A DNA stretch of 63,263 nucleotides from Chrysophaeum taylorii (lineage: Eukaryota > Sar > Pelagophyceae > Pelagomonadales > Pelagomonadaceae). The stretch is taken from contig JAQMWT010000131.1 of the NCBI GenBank assembly GCA_029834535.1, positions 1 through 63,263 on the forward strand, given 5' to 3'. Under the pieces are notes generated by a model. The model had not been told where the DNA came from. It was given only the letters and a program-made list of their open reading frames with translations, and did not search any database. A program made the position numbers and the translations under genes. Shown piece by piece: positions 20,839 to 31,093 of this stretch; the first letter of the stretch is position 1; every line of letters starts with the position of its first letter.

Positions 20839-22708
20839 TAATTCACCAGCCATTGTTGGTCCTGACGAATATAAGGTCCAAGAAGCGGACGTTTCCATTG
20901 ACGAATATAAACTTAAGTGCCTCCACGGTTTGTCGCCTGAAAACAGGCACGCCTACCTCAAGGCCATCGCCAAGGAACTCCACGACATTATCCGCTTTGG
21001 CTGCTTCAAACTTTCCTTACCCGACGGTGTCTCTCGTCCTATTGACAGCAAGATGGTGCTGAAGATTAAAACAGACTCTGCAGGCAAATACGTTAAGCAC
21101 AAGGCTCGCCTCGTACTACGTGGCTTCCTAGCATCTCTTGGCGCCGATTTCTTTGGTACCTTCAGCCCCATGGCCACCATGACCGCAATCCGGGTACTAC
21201 TAGCTATTGCAGCATACAAGCAATTGCCTGTCTACCATGCAGACGTCCCGAACGCCTTCGTTCAGTCTGACATTGATGCCAACGTCTATGTTCAGTTACC
21301 AGACGGCATCAAGCTTATCGACCCCGATGACGCTAAGTACAAGGGCCGACGTCTACCGAAACTGCTGAAGTCACTTTATGGACTTCGGCAATCACCATCT
21401 CTTTGGAACAAAGAGATAGACGGCTTCTTCCGTAGCCTTGGCTACAAACGCCTGCATTCGGACTCTTGCCTATATGCTCGAGTATCCGCACATGCTAAGT
21501 TCGTCGTATGCAGTCTGTCTGTAGACGACATTGTTATTGTGTCCAATGACGACCCTCTTCGTACTGAATTACAGGATGCCCTCCACAAACGGTATGCTGT
21601 AGAGCAGTTTGAACCTGTCCATACCCTCCTAGGCATGCGTGTGTGTCGCACATCTGACGGTTCCATTTCTCTGGATGTGCAAGCCAAGCTGGATGAACTC
21701 TTCGCTGATCACCCAGTCTTGCAGCAACTGACCCCGCTTAAATATCCTATGTCATCGTCCTTCAAGTATAAAGATGGCACTCCCAGCTCTGAAACAGAGT
21801 TGTACATCAATTCGCACTTTGCCACCCTCCTTGGCAAGCTGGTGTTCATGCAAGTTGCCTGCAGACCTGACTTCTCGCAAGCCTTGGGCAGATGTTCGCG
21901 TGGTATGCATGCACCTACGTATGTTCACGTCCAAATGCTAGAGCATTTGCTTCGCTACCTCAAGAAGCCGGAAAACCGCCCACTTCGCCTCTGGTTCCAT
22001 CCTAAAGGTAATGCCATTGAAGCTCACCTTCGCACTGTCTCCGCTAATCGAATTGATCTATCCACTGTGGTCGACTACAAACCGCAGGATGTATATACTG
22101 GACAGTTTGACCCCTTAGTTGCCATGGTTGACGCTGACAACGCCCCTTCCTTAGCACAAGAAGATAGGAAATCTACCACCGGGTTTGTCTTCTATCTTTT
22201 CAACTGCCTTATTGGTTGGAAAAGCAAACTTCAACCGATTGTCTCCTGCTCAACTCACGAAGCTGAGTTGATTGCCCTCAGTATTTGTGCTGATGAAGCT
22301 GTTTGGCTACGCAAGCTGCTGTTGGAACTCTCCTTTGTCGTCAACCCCACCTTCTACGTCAACAATGCTAATGGTGAGAACACCGCTGACCCTGTCGACT
22401 TCGATGACAATGACAACCCAATTGCTGAAGATATGCGCTTCATCAGAAGCCTACCTCTCTTGTCCGACAATGCTGCCGCTGTTCACACCTCTAATAACCC
22501 AGATGGGTCCTCTCGATCCAAGGCACTGTCGACCAGATGGTTTAAAATCCGCGAGTACATCTCGCTACAGAAAATACGAGTCCATCATGTTCCCGGCAAG
22601 CTGAACGTGGCGGATGGTTTTACAAAGCCACTTGCTGCTGAGTTCTCCACTTTTCGTTCTCTACTCGGTATGCATCATGCTTCTGACGACAAGCCTTTAC
22701 AGGATTGA
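20839..22708 (+). CDS. pol: Copia B reverse transcriptase-RNase H
   Basis: This is the open end of the 19124-22708 frame. RT motifs: HKARLVLRGF, DVPNAFVQSDI, KSLYGLRQSPSLWNKEID, and catalytic SLSVDDIVIV (SVDD instead of the usual YVDD). RNase H: VDADNAPSLA, SCSTHEAELIAL and LSDNAAAV, ending with the typical copia tail (HVPGKLNVADGFTKPLA). This part is intact from the preceding TATSLNY site to the stop at 22706-22708. It converts element RNA to DNA in the particle. Copia C shares the SVDD change. Confidence 0.9.
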
Positions 22709-22725
22709 AGATGCCTAACTCTAGT

Positions 22726-22746
22726 GACCGCAACGTCGTTAAACTA
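22726..22746 (+). other. TExSLNY repeat site 4 (Tyr replaced by stop)
   Basis: GACCGCAACGTCGTTAAACT plus A, followed by G. In the RT frame it reads TATSLN-UAG, just after RNase H. Copia F has the identical sequence with the same UAG (62296-62316, minus). Confidence 0.7.
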
Positions 22747-22901
22747 GCCCTGGCCTTACCTTCTTTTGCCACAATTTTTGTACACGGGCGAGTGTTGTCC
22801 ATGTCTTTTCTTGACACTCCCGTGGCCGTGGCCGTGGCATCTCTCCAGTCGTTCGAAGGACAATTCCACGCTCGCTTTCCACGACCGAGCCTTCTCCAGA
22901 G

Positions 22902-23414
22902 TTGTCTCAAAAGCGACAACCCATAACCACTGTCACTCCTGCTACCTCCCAGGCTGCTACTGTCTCACCGACACCAGCTGAGCATATTTTACTACAATCC
23001 CTAACACTCCAGGATGGCCTCAACATGGATTTTGCCATGATTGAACGAGGATTCTCTCTCTCTGAGAACTTCCGTACTCCTGCTACTCCCTTTCTCTCTT
23101 CTTTTGTGCGAGCGGGAATCTCTACGGCACTGAACTCGATCTATGAATCTGCCGACTTTTCGCTGTTTGTGGAACTAACAACATTCATATCCATGCGCCT
23201 ACCCATTACTACATTTTGGGAAGCTGCTCCTGCTGTTGCTTCTATTGGCTGCTACAGAGGCCCCAAACGTGAGCGTTTCATTCTGTCATCCTACTGTACG
23301 CAATGCCTCAACGATTTGGGGCAACCTACATTTCTTGCCTCCACCACATATAATTCGGAGTCACAAGCACCTAGTGAACTCCCCACTGAAGTTGAGTCAC
23401 CTCAACACAGATGA
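22902..23414 (+). CDS. Copia B extra domain ORF3a, unknown function
   Basis: This segment lies after RNase H, downstream of repeat site 4. Recognisable stretches such as FLSSFVRAG, ADFSLFVELTTF and LPITTFWEAAP are conserved in copia F (61757 to about 62200, minus), so it is a real protein part and not chance. No transmembrane segment, signal peptide or Zn motif is seen, so an envelope role is not supported. The frame relation to RT is broken by stops at 22706 and 22745, and the start is uncertain. Confidence 0.6.
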   Translation: MSQKRQPITTVTPATSQAATVSPTPAEHILLQSLTLQDGLNMDFAMIERGFSLSENFRTPATPFLSSFVRAGISTALNSIYESADFSLFVELTTFISMRLPITTFWEAAPAVASIGCYRGPKRERFILSSYCTQCLNDLGQPTFLASTTYNSESQAPSELPTEVESPQHR

Positions 23415-23597
23415 CCACAAGAAGAATGGTCACATTCCCATCTCAACTATCACCATTAACATTTGTTGCGCTTGTCACAACACCGACCAGGTGCCCATAC
23501 AACCTATCGTATGTGCACGTAATGCTACTTCCTTCCAACCCCCTGTGATGGGTGCTCAGCTGGTCATATACGCGCAACCATCATACGCACGTATCAT

Positions 23598-24788
23598 TTG
23601 CCAAATGAGCTACATACTCTCTTGACTAGCAGTCTAACGCAATATCCGTCACTTGCTCATTTAGTCTTATCAGTAACCGATGCACCCACAGACTCCACCA
23701 CTCAACTGCCATTCGCACTGGATCTTCGGCTTATTACTCAGATACACCGGGAGCATCTTAACTTTCTTGTAACTGTCGTACGAACCCAGGCTCGTAAAAC
23801 TCAGGCTATGTTCAAACCCACCAAATATCATCATGTGATTAATACTTTTGTCCAATCGTGGGCACAACACCTTGACGACTACGTATCATCCTCAGATGAT
23901 ACAAAGCCGCCATCACTCTTGGATGTAATGTTCGGCCCCACCTATACTCCGGCAGAACATCAAGACTTTCTGCACCTTCTGAACTTTCTAAACACGAAAT
24001 ACCCCCTACTTGCACAGCATGTGTTGACCGAAACGTCATTAAACTACTCACTTCCCACATCAGAATCTACTCTGGAAATGTCTTCGCCATCGACACACCC
24101 TGCTGCTTCTGCCTCGCCTGATGATGTCGATGCCTTGCGTCAACAAGTCGAGCAACTCCAGGAAGCTCTTCGCCTACATATTCGCAAGGTCAACACCCTC
24201 AGCGCTGAGAATCTATCTCTGCGCACAGATCTGCAGGCTGCCATTGCTTCAATTACCTCCCTGGAGAACCGGCTCTTTCCTCCTACAGCCAATGCACACG
24301 TGTTGCTCGTAACACTGTTCAAGATCACAGAGCTACTGTCTTGCTTAACTCTTACAGCTCATGACCAATATGCCGCCAACCATTCCTCCCCGGATGATCA
24401 CCTCCATCGTCTGCGTGATGATTTGCTCTGGGGTATTCAAAGCATTCCCTTCGCATGTGAATCGGAAGACTCTTATATCTTCCCGGATCCGTTCGCTGAG
24501 TCCAACTTCTTGGAAAACCAACTGGACACCCTAAAACTTGACTCACTAGTGCCATCCCTACTGAATGCTTTACTTGCACTCACGTTTCGTATGGTACCAC
24601 ACCATTCTGCTATTGGTGTTCACCACCTTACAGCAGAAGCTGACGAAGAAGATACCGATACCCTCGAACCAGGAACGATGCCCACCACCTCAGATAGCCG
24701 CAACACACTGTCTGTTGTACCTGTGTTTCGTAATGCTCTGTTTAAAAGCGTCAAGTCGACTCTCAACTCCACCAAGTTCAAGTCCTAA
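23598..24788 (+). CDS. Copia B extra domain ORF3b, coiled-coil protein
   Basis: The open frame has 396 codons. The first half (LTQYPSLAHLVLSV; VNTF-like helices) ends at TETSLNY (24026-24046). After it comes a Ser-rich stretch and a clear coiled coil (DVDALRQQVEQLQEALRLHI ... LSLRTDLQAAIASITSLENR), then an acidic C-terminal part. Copia F has a frameshifted copy (60849-61385, minus) that begins at the TETSLNY site. The function is unknown. A third protein downstream of RNase H is unusual in Ty1/copia. Confidence 0.65.
   Translation: MPNELHTLLTSSLTQYPSLAHLVLSVTDAPTDSTTQLPFALDLRLITQIHREHLNFLVTVVRTQARKTQAMFKPTKYHHVINTFVQSWAQHLDDYVSSSDDTKPPSLLDVMFGPTYTPAEHQDFLHLLNFLNTKYPLLAQHVLTETSLNYSLPTSESTLEMSSPSTHPAASASPDDVDALRQQVEQLQEALRLHIRKVNTLSAENLSLRTDLQAAIASITSLENRLFPPTANAHVLLVTLFKITELLSCLTLTAHDQYAANHSSPDDHLHRLRDDLLWGIQSIPFACESEDSYIFPDPFAESNFLENQLDTLKLDSLVPSLLNALLALTFRMVPHHSAIGVHHLTAEADEEDTDTLEPGTMPTTSDSRNTLSVVPVFRNALFKSVKSTLNSTKFKS
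24026..24046 (+). other. TExSLNY repeat site 5
   Basis: GACCGAAACGTCATTAAACT plus A; encodes TETSLNY inside the last open segment. It is conserved in copia F (61363-61383, minus). Confidence 0.78.
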
Positions 24789-24935
24789 GCCCTAAGACAC
24801 CCTACTATGCTCATTATGCTTCTTATGTGACCTCTGCGACCATCAAGACTGTATGCTCCTTTCCTTTTTTTTCTCCTGTTTTCATCATCATCTTTCTTAA
24901 GAGATACTCTTCAGTCGCACCTTGCGCTTAAGACA

Positions 24936-24946
24936 TCTCGAGGGGG
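24936..24946 (+). other. Polypurine tract of copia B
   Basis: TCTCGAGGGGG lies directly before the 3' LTR. The same CTCGAGGGGG precedes the copia F 3' LTR (60599-60608 on the opposite strand). This is the expected plus-strand primer site. Confidence 0.75.
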
Positions 24947-25260
24947 TGCAGAGAAATCTGCTGCCTCTTACCCTTATCCGTCCGTTGAGAACGTGATCTC
25001 TTCCTTACCCTTCTTCTTCCTTTCTACACAATGAAATAGTCCTCTGATTTGTGCCTATGCTCATCATCATGGTCTAGCGCGTCCCGAGGTATGTAGCACT
25101 ATACACTTTACCTTTCTCGTGTAGTTCTAGATGCCGCCTGTCGTGTTCTGAGGATATAGGGAACATGCCTTTTCATTCCCCGAATTAAATACTTCCAGAC
25201 GTTCATGATGAGACGGGATGGTTTCCCAGGTGACTTACCACTGCTTGCTATTGCTCTGCA
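24947..25260 (+). repeat. 3' LTR of copia B
   Basis: This 314-bp LTR runs from TGCAGAG to CTCTGCA and is followed by the AATAT target duplication. It differs from the 5' LTR at only a few positions, so the insertion is not very old. Confidence 0.94.
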
Positions 25261-25674
25261 AATATCGATGAGAATCTCGAAGCACGTCCGGATCCGACCA
25301 CTCGAAGTAATTCACGTTGATCCCAACAACGCTATCTGTCGCTGTAAAAACAGCACTCACGGAATTCCAATCCGCTGGCAATCCAAAATGCCCGTGGGTA
25401 GCGATCCCACTCGCTAACAGCGTCCGCCGTTCAGCTATAACAAAATCAATTCCCGGGAGAATGCGCTGCGATTTCCAACTCGCGCGCGTGTTCGTCGTCA
25501 CTCGGAACGCACGAACACAACAACGTTCGCGTATATTCTCAACGCAAACCGGTCCACTAGAACTCCGCGTGCTTGATCAGGGTACACGTACAAATCCGGA
25601 CCACGTAATACAATACGTACGGCAGCACTCGCTCGTCGGCGACCGATGTAGTCGCACGATCTCGTGTACTCCAC
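25261..25674 (-). mobile_element. Gypsy A leader, right of copia B
   Basis: On the minus strand this aligns with the gypsy C leader around 34350-34720 (for example GAGATCGTGCGACTACATCG against GAGATTCGTGCGACTATATC). It continues directly into gypsy A Gag once copia B and one AATAT are removed. It is non-coding. Confidence 0.75.
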
Positions 25675-26000
25675 CACGTATGGCGGCACAGAAAAAAACA
25701 CTCCCGACCCCCTGGTGACAAAGGGGGCACTCACCGACTCGTCCTAGACCTCACTGAACGAGGAAACACGGACTCGGGATCGGGTATGCTCGCCACACAC
25801 CTTGCTCACGCTCAACAAGCCTCTCAACAAGATGGAGAGATGGTATATGATAGCAAGAATGCTACAATAATGCTACAAGAATGCTTCTCACAAGGGAGAG
25901 GTATGATGTCACTAGGAAGGTCGGGAAAGGCGTCCCGTTGAATGGGTATCAAGCCTCGAGAAAGGAGGGTAAGCCTCAGCGGTCAGGAGTTGCCCCCACA
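25675..26000 (-). repeat. 5' LTR of gypsy A (inner boundary uncertain)
   Basis: The minus strand starts TGTGGGGGCAACTCCTGACC and aligns with TGTGGCGGTATCTCCTGACC at 34014 on. Similarity ends sharply at 26000, which fixes the outer edge. The inner edge is not resolved. A TGGTGGAG string after the shared region is a possible primer site but is not preceded by CA. Confidence 0.65.
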
Positions 26001-26437
26001 CGCGCGACCGCCGCGTGGCCTCTCGCGGCTAGAGCAGCCTCGAGGCCTTCGCGAAATTCACCTTCGCGAAAGATCCCCAGGCGGCCTCGCGAGCTGTGGC
26101 AGTAACGCCCACCCCCCCACTTGCCTGCCTGCCACCTGACTTACCCTGATTGTTGCCCTGGCACTGACCTTGCAATTATGGCGGGGGGGGAGGGGTCACC
26201 TTGACACCCTCACCAGCGCTTCCACTGAACCCAATGTACCAGGCATTTGTATTGTTTTCTTGCTGTCTTCTTGCTATTACCCTCATTTTGATTGTCCGAT
26301 TTTGAGATGGCGTGAGTGTTTGCGCTGAGATCGGGCGTGTGGTGGTTTCACCCGCGGTTCGGGTTGGGAGAAAGGGCTTGTTGAGGCCTCTGGTCCGGCC
26401 AAGAGGGGCGGATATCTGAGAAAACCACTACAGAGCC
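26001..26437. other. GC-rich spacer left of the PIF1-like gene
   Basis: This is CpG-rich DNA with C and G runs (near 26110 and 26180). I see no coding segment or repeat shared with the rest of the window. It is probably the upstream region of the helicase locus. Confidence 0.4.
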
Positions 26438-27880
26438 ATGTGCGCACCGATCCCGCCTAAACCGCGAATCCTCCCCATCGACACCGCCGCCTTCCACGAG
26501 GGCGGCGTCGGCGCCACACCACGCCTCGTAGACGACGTGGCCTCGGCGTCTGCCGCCATCATCGCCAACATCGAGACGCCGGCGGAGTTCGCCGATATCG
26601 ACGAAGCCCGCTGGCACGATCTCTCGCGCGCGTGGCGCCAAAACGCCGCGACCAGAAAGCGCGGCAGCGCCCCACTAAATCAGGAACAACGCGCACTCGG
26701 CCTCTTCTGGCACAAGATCCTGCGTTGTCGCGAAGCTTGCGTGCCCGCGAACTACACGATACAGGACGCGGCGACGATCATGAAGCACAATGACCTCAGC
26801 CTCGTGACCTTGTTAATGGGCGCCGGCGGCACGGGCAAATCTGCCGTCGTCGAAATCCGGCAGAAAACCGCCGTCGAAGGTGGCCTTGGCCACGTGGTCT
26901 GCACGGGCTACACGGGCGTCTCGGCGGCCACCTTCGGCGCGGCCACGCTCCTCTCGCTCTTCGACCTCTGAATTACCCGTCCTCTCCTCGTGCCAGATCG
27001 CTCGTACTTCACGGGAAGCAAGCAACACGACGCGCGATCCAAGTTTCAAAACCCCTGCGGCGTCACCTACGACGACGTCGCCGGCCTCGTAATCGACGAG
27101 ATCTCCTTCGTCGACGCGGCCCTCGTCGGCCACGTCGACACCAGCGCCCGCGCGCTCACCGGAGCGTGGGACGTGCCCTTCGGGGGCATTCCCGTGCTCC
27201 TCGCCGGGCGACCACTTCTAGAAGCCGATGCCAGGAGATGCGCCGCGTCGCCCCCGACGACCACCCCCGCCTCGCACTTACCCGCCTCGCACAGGAGAGG
27301 AATCGTACAGGTTGATCAAGTGGCCGCGTCCTTCGTGGAAACGCCGCGAAACGCGACGAGCGTCGGCCTCCGCATACTTGCGGGTGCGCCGGTCTTCACG
27401 CTCACGCGAATCATGCGCGCTGTCCACGACCCGCCGTTCGTCGACGCCATGCTCGCCATGCGCGATACCACGAGCACGACCCTGATAACCCGGGACTTCG
27501 TCGACAGCACCCCCGAACTGTCCGGCGATGACACGTCCGACGCGCGCTGGGCTTTCGCCCCCGTCGGCGTCTTAAATCACGCCGACCGCGACAGCATCAA
27601 CGTCGCCTACCTCCACAAATTCGGCACCTTCTACGGGTTGCCCCTCGTCAAAAGGGGCCTCCCGCTCGATTTCGACGGCGTCCTCGCCAACGTCGACGAA
27701 GACGTCATCTGCGACAACGAACCGATGGTACTTCGTCGAAGGCGCGCCCGTTAAACACTTGATCCCAACATTTGTCTTCTTATAGCGCCATAGGGGTACC
27801 CAAAATTTACGATCCCTGGGTACGTAAACCATGACCCCAAGAGCGACCCGGTCCCCAACGCTCGAAACACTCGGTGGCAT
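26438..27880 (+). pseudogene. PIF1-type helicase pseudogene
   Basis: Walker A is LLMGAGGTGKSAVVE (residues 125-139). Motif Ia is CTGYTGVSAATFG. One in-frame TGA (26969-26971) follows. The Walker B/DE box is VIDEISFVDAAL, motif III is PFGGIPVLLAG, and later parts TRIMRAVHDPPFVDAML and APVGVLNHADRDSIN match the PIF1 order. A frameshift and stop after LLAG, and another frame break near 27725, disable it. PIF1 proteins unwind DNA 5' to 3' and also form the helicase half of Helitrons; no Rep domain is visible. Codon use is far more GC-rich than the neighbours, suggesting a different origin. Confidence 0.75.
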
Positions 27881-27901
27881 TCCACACAGTACGTGGAAGC
27901 A

Positions 27902-28877
27902 ATGTCAATCGAAGCTCTGGAATCTCCGCGCTACTGGGAAGACTCAGACTCGGAGGATGATGAGCCAGCGCTTCAAAATCCAGCGTCCCCTAGTTTGTCA
28001 GTGTGCGCGTCGTCCCAGGACGATCACATCGACGACGTCATGCCAACCGAGTTGACGTCGGGGACGACGTCTTCTTTTCCTGCGCCCCCCCCCCCCCCCC
28101 CGAAACGGTTTTGGTCACGGCAGATCAGACCACAGATGCACCGATGGAAGAGAAGTGGGCAGAAATGCCCAACTTGACGGACGAGCGATTGCAAGAAACG
28201 TCCGATGAAACGAAGGAGGAAGTGAATGTACCTCCGATTGAGAAGTGTCAGAACTCGCTGCCCGTGATGGATGATGACAGTCGAAGCGCCGATGAAGCCG
28301 AGAAGGGCACGAATGATGGATACGTGAGCTGGATGAAGTCAGACAGCGCTCGCAGAAATAAGACGACGTGGAGCTTTCAGCAATTGTGAATTGTGGACGA
28401 AGGCTCAGAGCTTCCTGCTGAAGAAACCGCCCGAGCAAAGAAGGAGTCGATCGCTGAGTTGCAGCGAAGATGCCGCGAATAACCGAGACCAGATTGGAAT
28501 CGGAAGTGGTGATCTACGACCCGGGGACGAGTCGATGGAAGTGGGAAGACGAAATGAACGCCATATGGGAGAACCCTGAGGCATCAGCGAAACGTGGATA
28601 TGAGGAAGCCGCCGACGTGCCGAGCCCACCCGAGTTCGCGACAGAAAAAGAGAGAGAGCCACCAGACAAAGATGCTGCTGCGGGCGCCGCTGAAGACTCA
28701 GAGGCGAGACGCGCGATGCACGAGATGGCAGCTGTGACGATGCAGATGCCGGGCGACGTGGATCCGAAGGGGCGATGCCATCACACCGCTCTGTCGCCGC
28801 GCGATGGGAAAACGACCGAGGAAGACCTCGTCACCATCGGTTGTCTGGATTTTGGCACGCTGACGTTCATGGTTTGA
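27902..28877 (+). pseudogene. gag: Gypsy B Gag tail, acidic region
   Basis: Acidic, Ser/Thr/Glu-rich sequence (LESPRYWEDSDSEDDEPALQ; PTELTSGTTSSFPAP; DDDSRSADEAEKG) matches gypsy C 37260-38250. A run of 17 C at 28085-28101, where gypsy C has 11, shifts the frame. The part from 28470 (WEDEMNAIWENPEA) leads into the protease. It is low-complexity with no catalytic domain. Confidence 0.65.
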
Positions 28878-29036
28878 CATATTTATAAAAGACGAGACGG
28901 GCCGACGATCGCCACGACGACCGAGGGAGGCCTCGTCACCATCGGTTGTCTGGACTTTGGCACGCTGACGTTCATGGTTGGACATATATATAAAAGACGA
29001 GACGGGCCGAAGTTCGCCACGACGATTGGTGTTGAT
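28827..29036 (+). repeat. 105-bp tandem duplication in gypsy B
   Basis: CTCGTCACCATCGGTTGTCT occurs at 28827 and again at 28932, and similarity continues through both units. The unit length is a multiple of three. The first unit has a TGA. Gypsy C has a single unit. Confidence 0.85.
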
Positions 29037-29890
29037 GGAATGGCGGATGTCTCCTATATTTGCCGCGAGATGGTCGCCAAGCTTGCGAAGGACAAGATAA
29101 TCTTCGACCAAGGCAAACTCCCAGTCGAGCGCACCCTGTATGGGTCGGGATTGAACAAGACGACCATCCACAAACGGGTCGCGTTGCGAATTGCTCTTGC
29201 GGCAGACGTTGCAGTCCAGGTGGTTGCCATCGTGGCTGATACGAATCATTTATTTTTATTGGGAGCGCGCGATATTCGAGTGCTGGGGGCCGTGGTGGAT
29301 TACCCGCACAATCGCATTGCGTTTCACAGCACGTAAGTCGCATATGAGCGCAAGTGGTTGAAGGTGTATGATGGACGAGTCGATTCCCCTATCCTGACCT
29401 TCAGATCAACTTATGAGCGCAACCCCGTGGTAGTTCCGATCTACGGTCACCAGCACCCCGCGATGAGGCAAAGCACGAATACGGTCGGGGATCGAGTTTT
29501 CGCTCGCTTGTGCACGATTAGAGACCTCCAGCGTCCACCGCCGGAACAAGCGGTAGCTTCGACGACCTGGGGAGTCTCGACCGTTACGCCTTCTCAAGTT
29601 TCGAGCAGCGCTGCCCATGATGTGGCTGCCTACGCTGCGCGCACTATGAAGGTCGAGCCTGGAAGCACTTACAGCGTGCCAGTCACCCTTTCCGAGCCCT
29701 TGGAAGACGGGCAAGTTTTTGTTGCTACATCCTCTGGATACGAGCAACTCGGGGTAGTCGACGGAATGTGTTCCTCTTCCGAGGATCACGACAAGTCCGC
29801 CGCTCGCGTGGCGATTTCATCCACCCAAGATGTGCCGACCGTGTATACTAAAGGGGAAGTGCTCGCCCTCGGTGATATTATTCGTTACGA
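28932..29890 (+). pseudogene. pol: Gypsy B protease and following beta-rich region
   Basis: The retropepsin-like fold is recognisable by GVDGMADVSYICREM (aligned with DSGA-x-x-SFI loops but reading D-G-M-A) and FLLGARDIRVLGAVVDYPHN (the ILGMDWL-like motif). After the protease comes a conserved gypsy-type segment (TMKVEPGSTYSVPVTL; GQVFVATSSGYEQL). The open part 29358-30497 runs from this region into the methyltransferase. A frame break near 29336-29358 interrupts it. Confidence 0.7.
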
Positions 29891-30179
29891 GGACGAGTTG
29901 AACGTCTCTACGGTTGAAGATTTAACGAGGGAATGTGAAGCAACCTACGATAAGGCAAACCTGTCGTTCACTGTTTCGGTCGCAAGCTATATGACGCAAT
30001 GCGACGCAGCCCCCTCGTTGATGCTTTTGAGCTCGGTGCAGAATACGGCCCACTCCGCCAAAAAGGACCTGACCTCCTGTCAAAGATCGCTCGGCAACGA
30101 CGATTTTTACCGACGATCCGACGAAGAGGAAGAGAAGTGCCGCGAGGCTACAGAAGGCGAGATTCGCCGAAGATTTGGG

Positions 30180-31080
30180 AAAGTCCAATGGGTGCCGATC
30201 ACGTATCGCAAAGTTGTGATGCTATTCAGCGGCGCCGGAGGTAGCACTTTAGGGCTGCAACGAGCGAACGAGTTGTGCGGGGCGTCGTTTCGAGTCGTCC
30301 TTGCTCTTGACTCTTCAGCAACTGCCAACAAGATCCGCCATAAGAATTTTCCGATGGTGCCCGTGGTTCAGCACACGCTCTGCGGGCGCTACTCAACGAC
30401 CCTTCGATTGATAAAGGCCTATTTGCCCAAAGCGGGATGGTCGTCGTCGATGTGCATCGCGTCCCCGCCCTGCGTTCACTCAGCACTCTGCAATTAGACG
30501 TCCAGAGATGTCGGCAGGGGAGTTTCGGCCACTCACTGGACGATGAAGCTGTGCAAAATGGCTTGCTTCAAGATGTGGCTGATTGAACAAGAAGCTTCGA
30601 TTATTTTTTACATTGCGCGTTTACACCCCTATGTGTACGTCGTCAGTTTTCACGACATTACGCCCTATTTGATGAGCTGTCGCGTGCGGTTGTTGGTCTC
30701 CAGTCACCCGCCGCACCTGCATGAAGCTCCAAAAACTTGTGCAAATATCCAACAAAAATTTGCTGCAGCCTTAGGTTACGAAGATGAACGAAACCTGCTC
30801 CAGCTGAACAATTTTAGCTCGCCCCGAGAAGCAACGGATACGGCTTACGCCGCTACGCGAGTTCCTCTTCGCCTAGGACCGCACCGTTCGGACACTCAGC
30901 CTTTGACTATCAAAATGACCGCAGAGTTGTTCACGATGCCGCTGGATTGTAATTGGGCCGGTTTGTCTAGGAGAGATTCGTTCAAGCATTTGGCGTCCGT
31001 CGTGCCCCCCGACACTCTCGCGATTTTGGCACACGATCTGCACAACTCCGTGACCCGAGGTTTCCGCCAAGTGGCGAAGT
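30180..31080 (+). pseudogene. C5 cytosine DNA methyltransferase domain of gypsy B
   Basis: Motif I VVMLFSGAGGSTLGLQRAN, motif IV CIASPPCVHSAL (30452-30485), a stop TAG at 30495-30497, motif VI equivalent WLIEQE, motif VIII MSCRVRLLVSSHP, motif IX PLTIKMTAEL, motif X SVVPPDTLAILA. A target-recognition-like region (LGYEDERNLLQLNNF) lies between VIII and IX. Apart from the one stop, the region is open up to a frameshift near 31075. It is about 80-90% like gypsy A and C by eye, with all key motifs retained. Confidence 0.88.
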
Positions 31081-31093
31081 CCGGCCGACCGCG

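Larger units (their letters stand above)
13116..25260 (+). mobile_element. Copia B: full-length 12.1-kb element
   Basis: It is bounded by LTRs (13116-13429 and 24947-25260) with TGCAG(A)...CTCTGCA ends and flanked by a perfect 5-bp target duplication AATAT (13111-13115 and 25261-25265). Order: primer site, Gag (with two SINE insertions), PR, methyltransferase remnant, IN, RT-RNase H, two extra C-terminal domains, purine tract, LTR. It is unusually long for copia. It is inserted in the leader of gypsy A. It is defective: SINEs in gag, frameshifts near 16795 and 19160, stops at 17420, 17513 and 22706, and loss of the methyltransferase core. Confidence 0.95.

Noticed and set aside
22902..24788. 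Envelope gene in copia B
   Set aside because: No signal peptide, transmembrane stretch or furin-like site; coiled coil alone is not enough.
25990..26110. Helitron terminus left of the PIF1-like gene
   Set aside because: No convincing TC start, CTRR end or terminal hairpin could be identified by eye.
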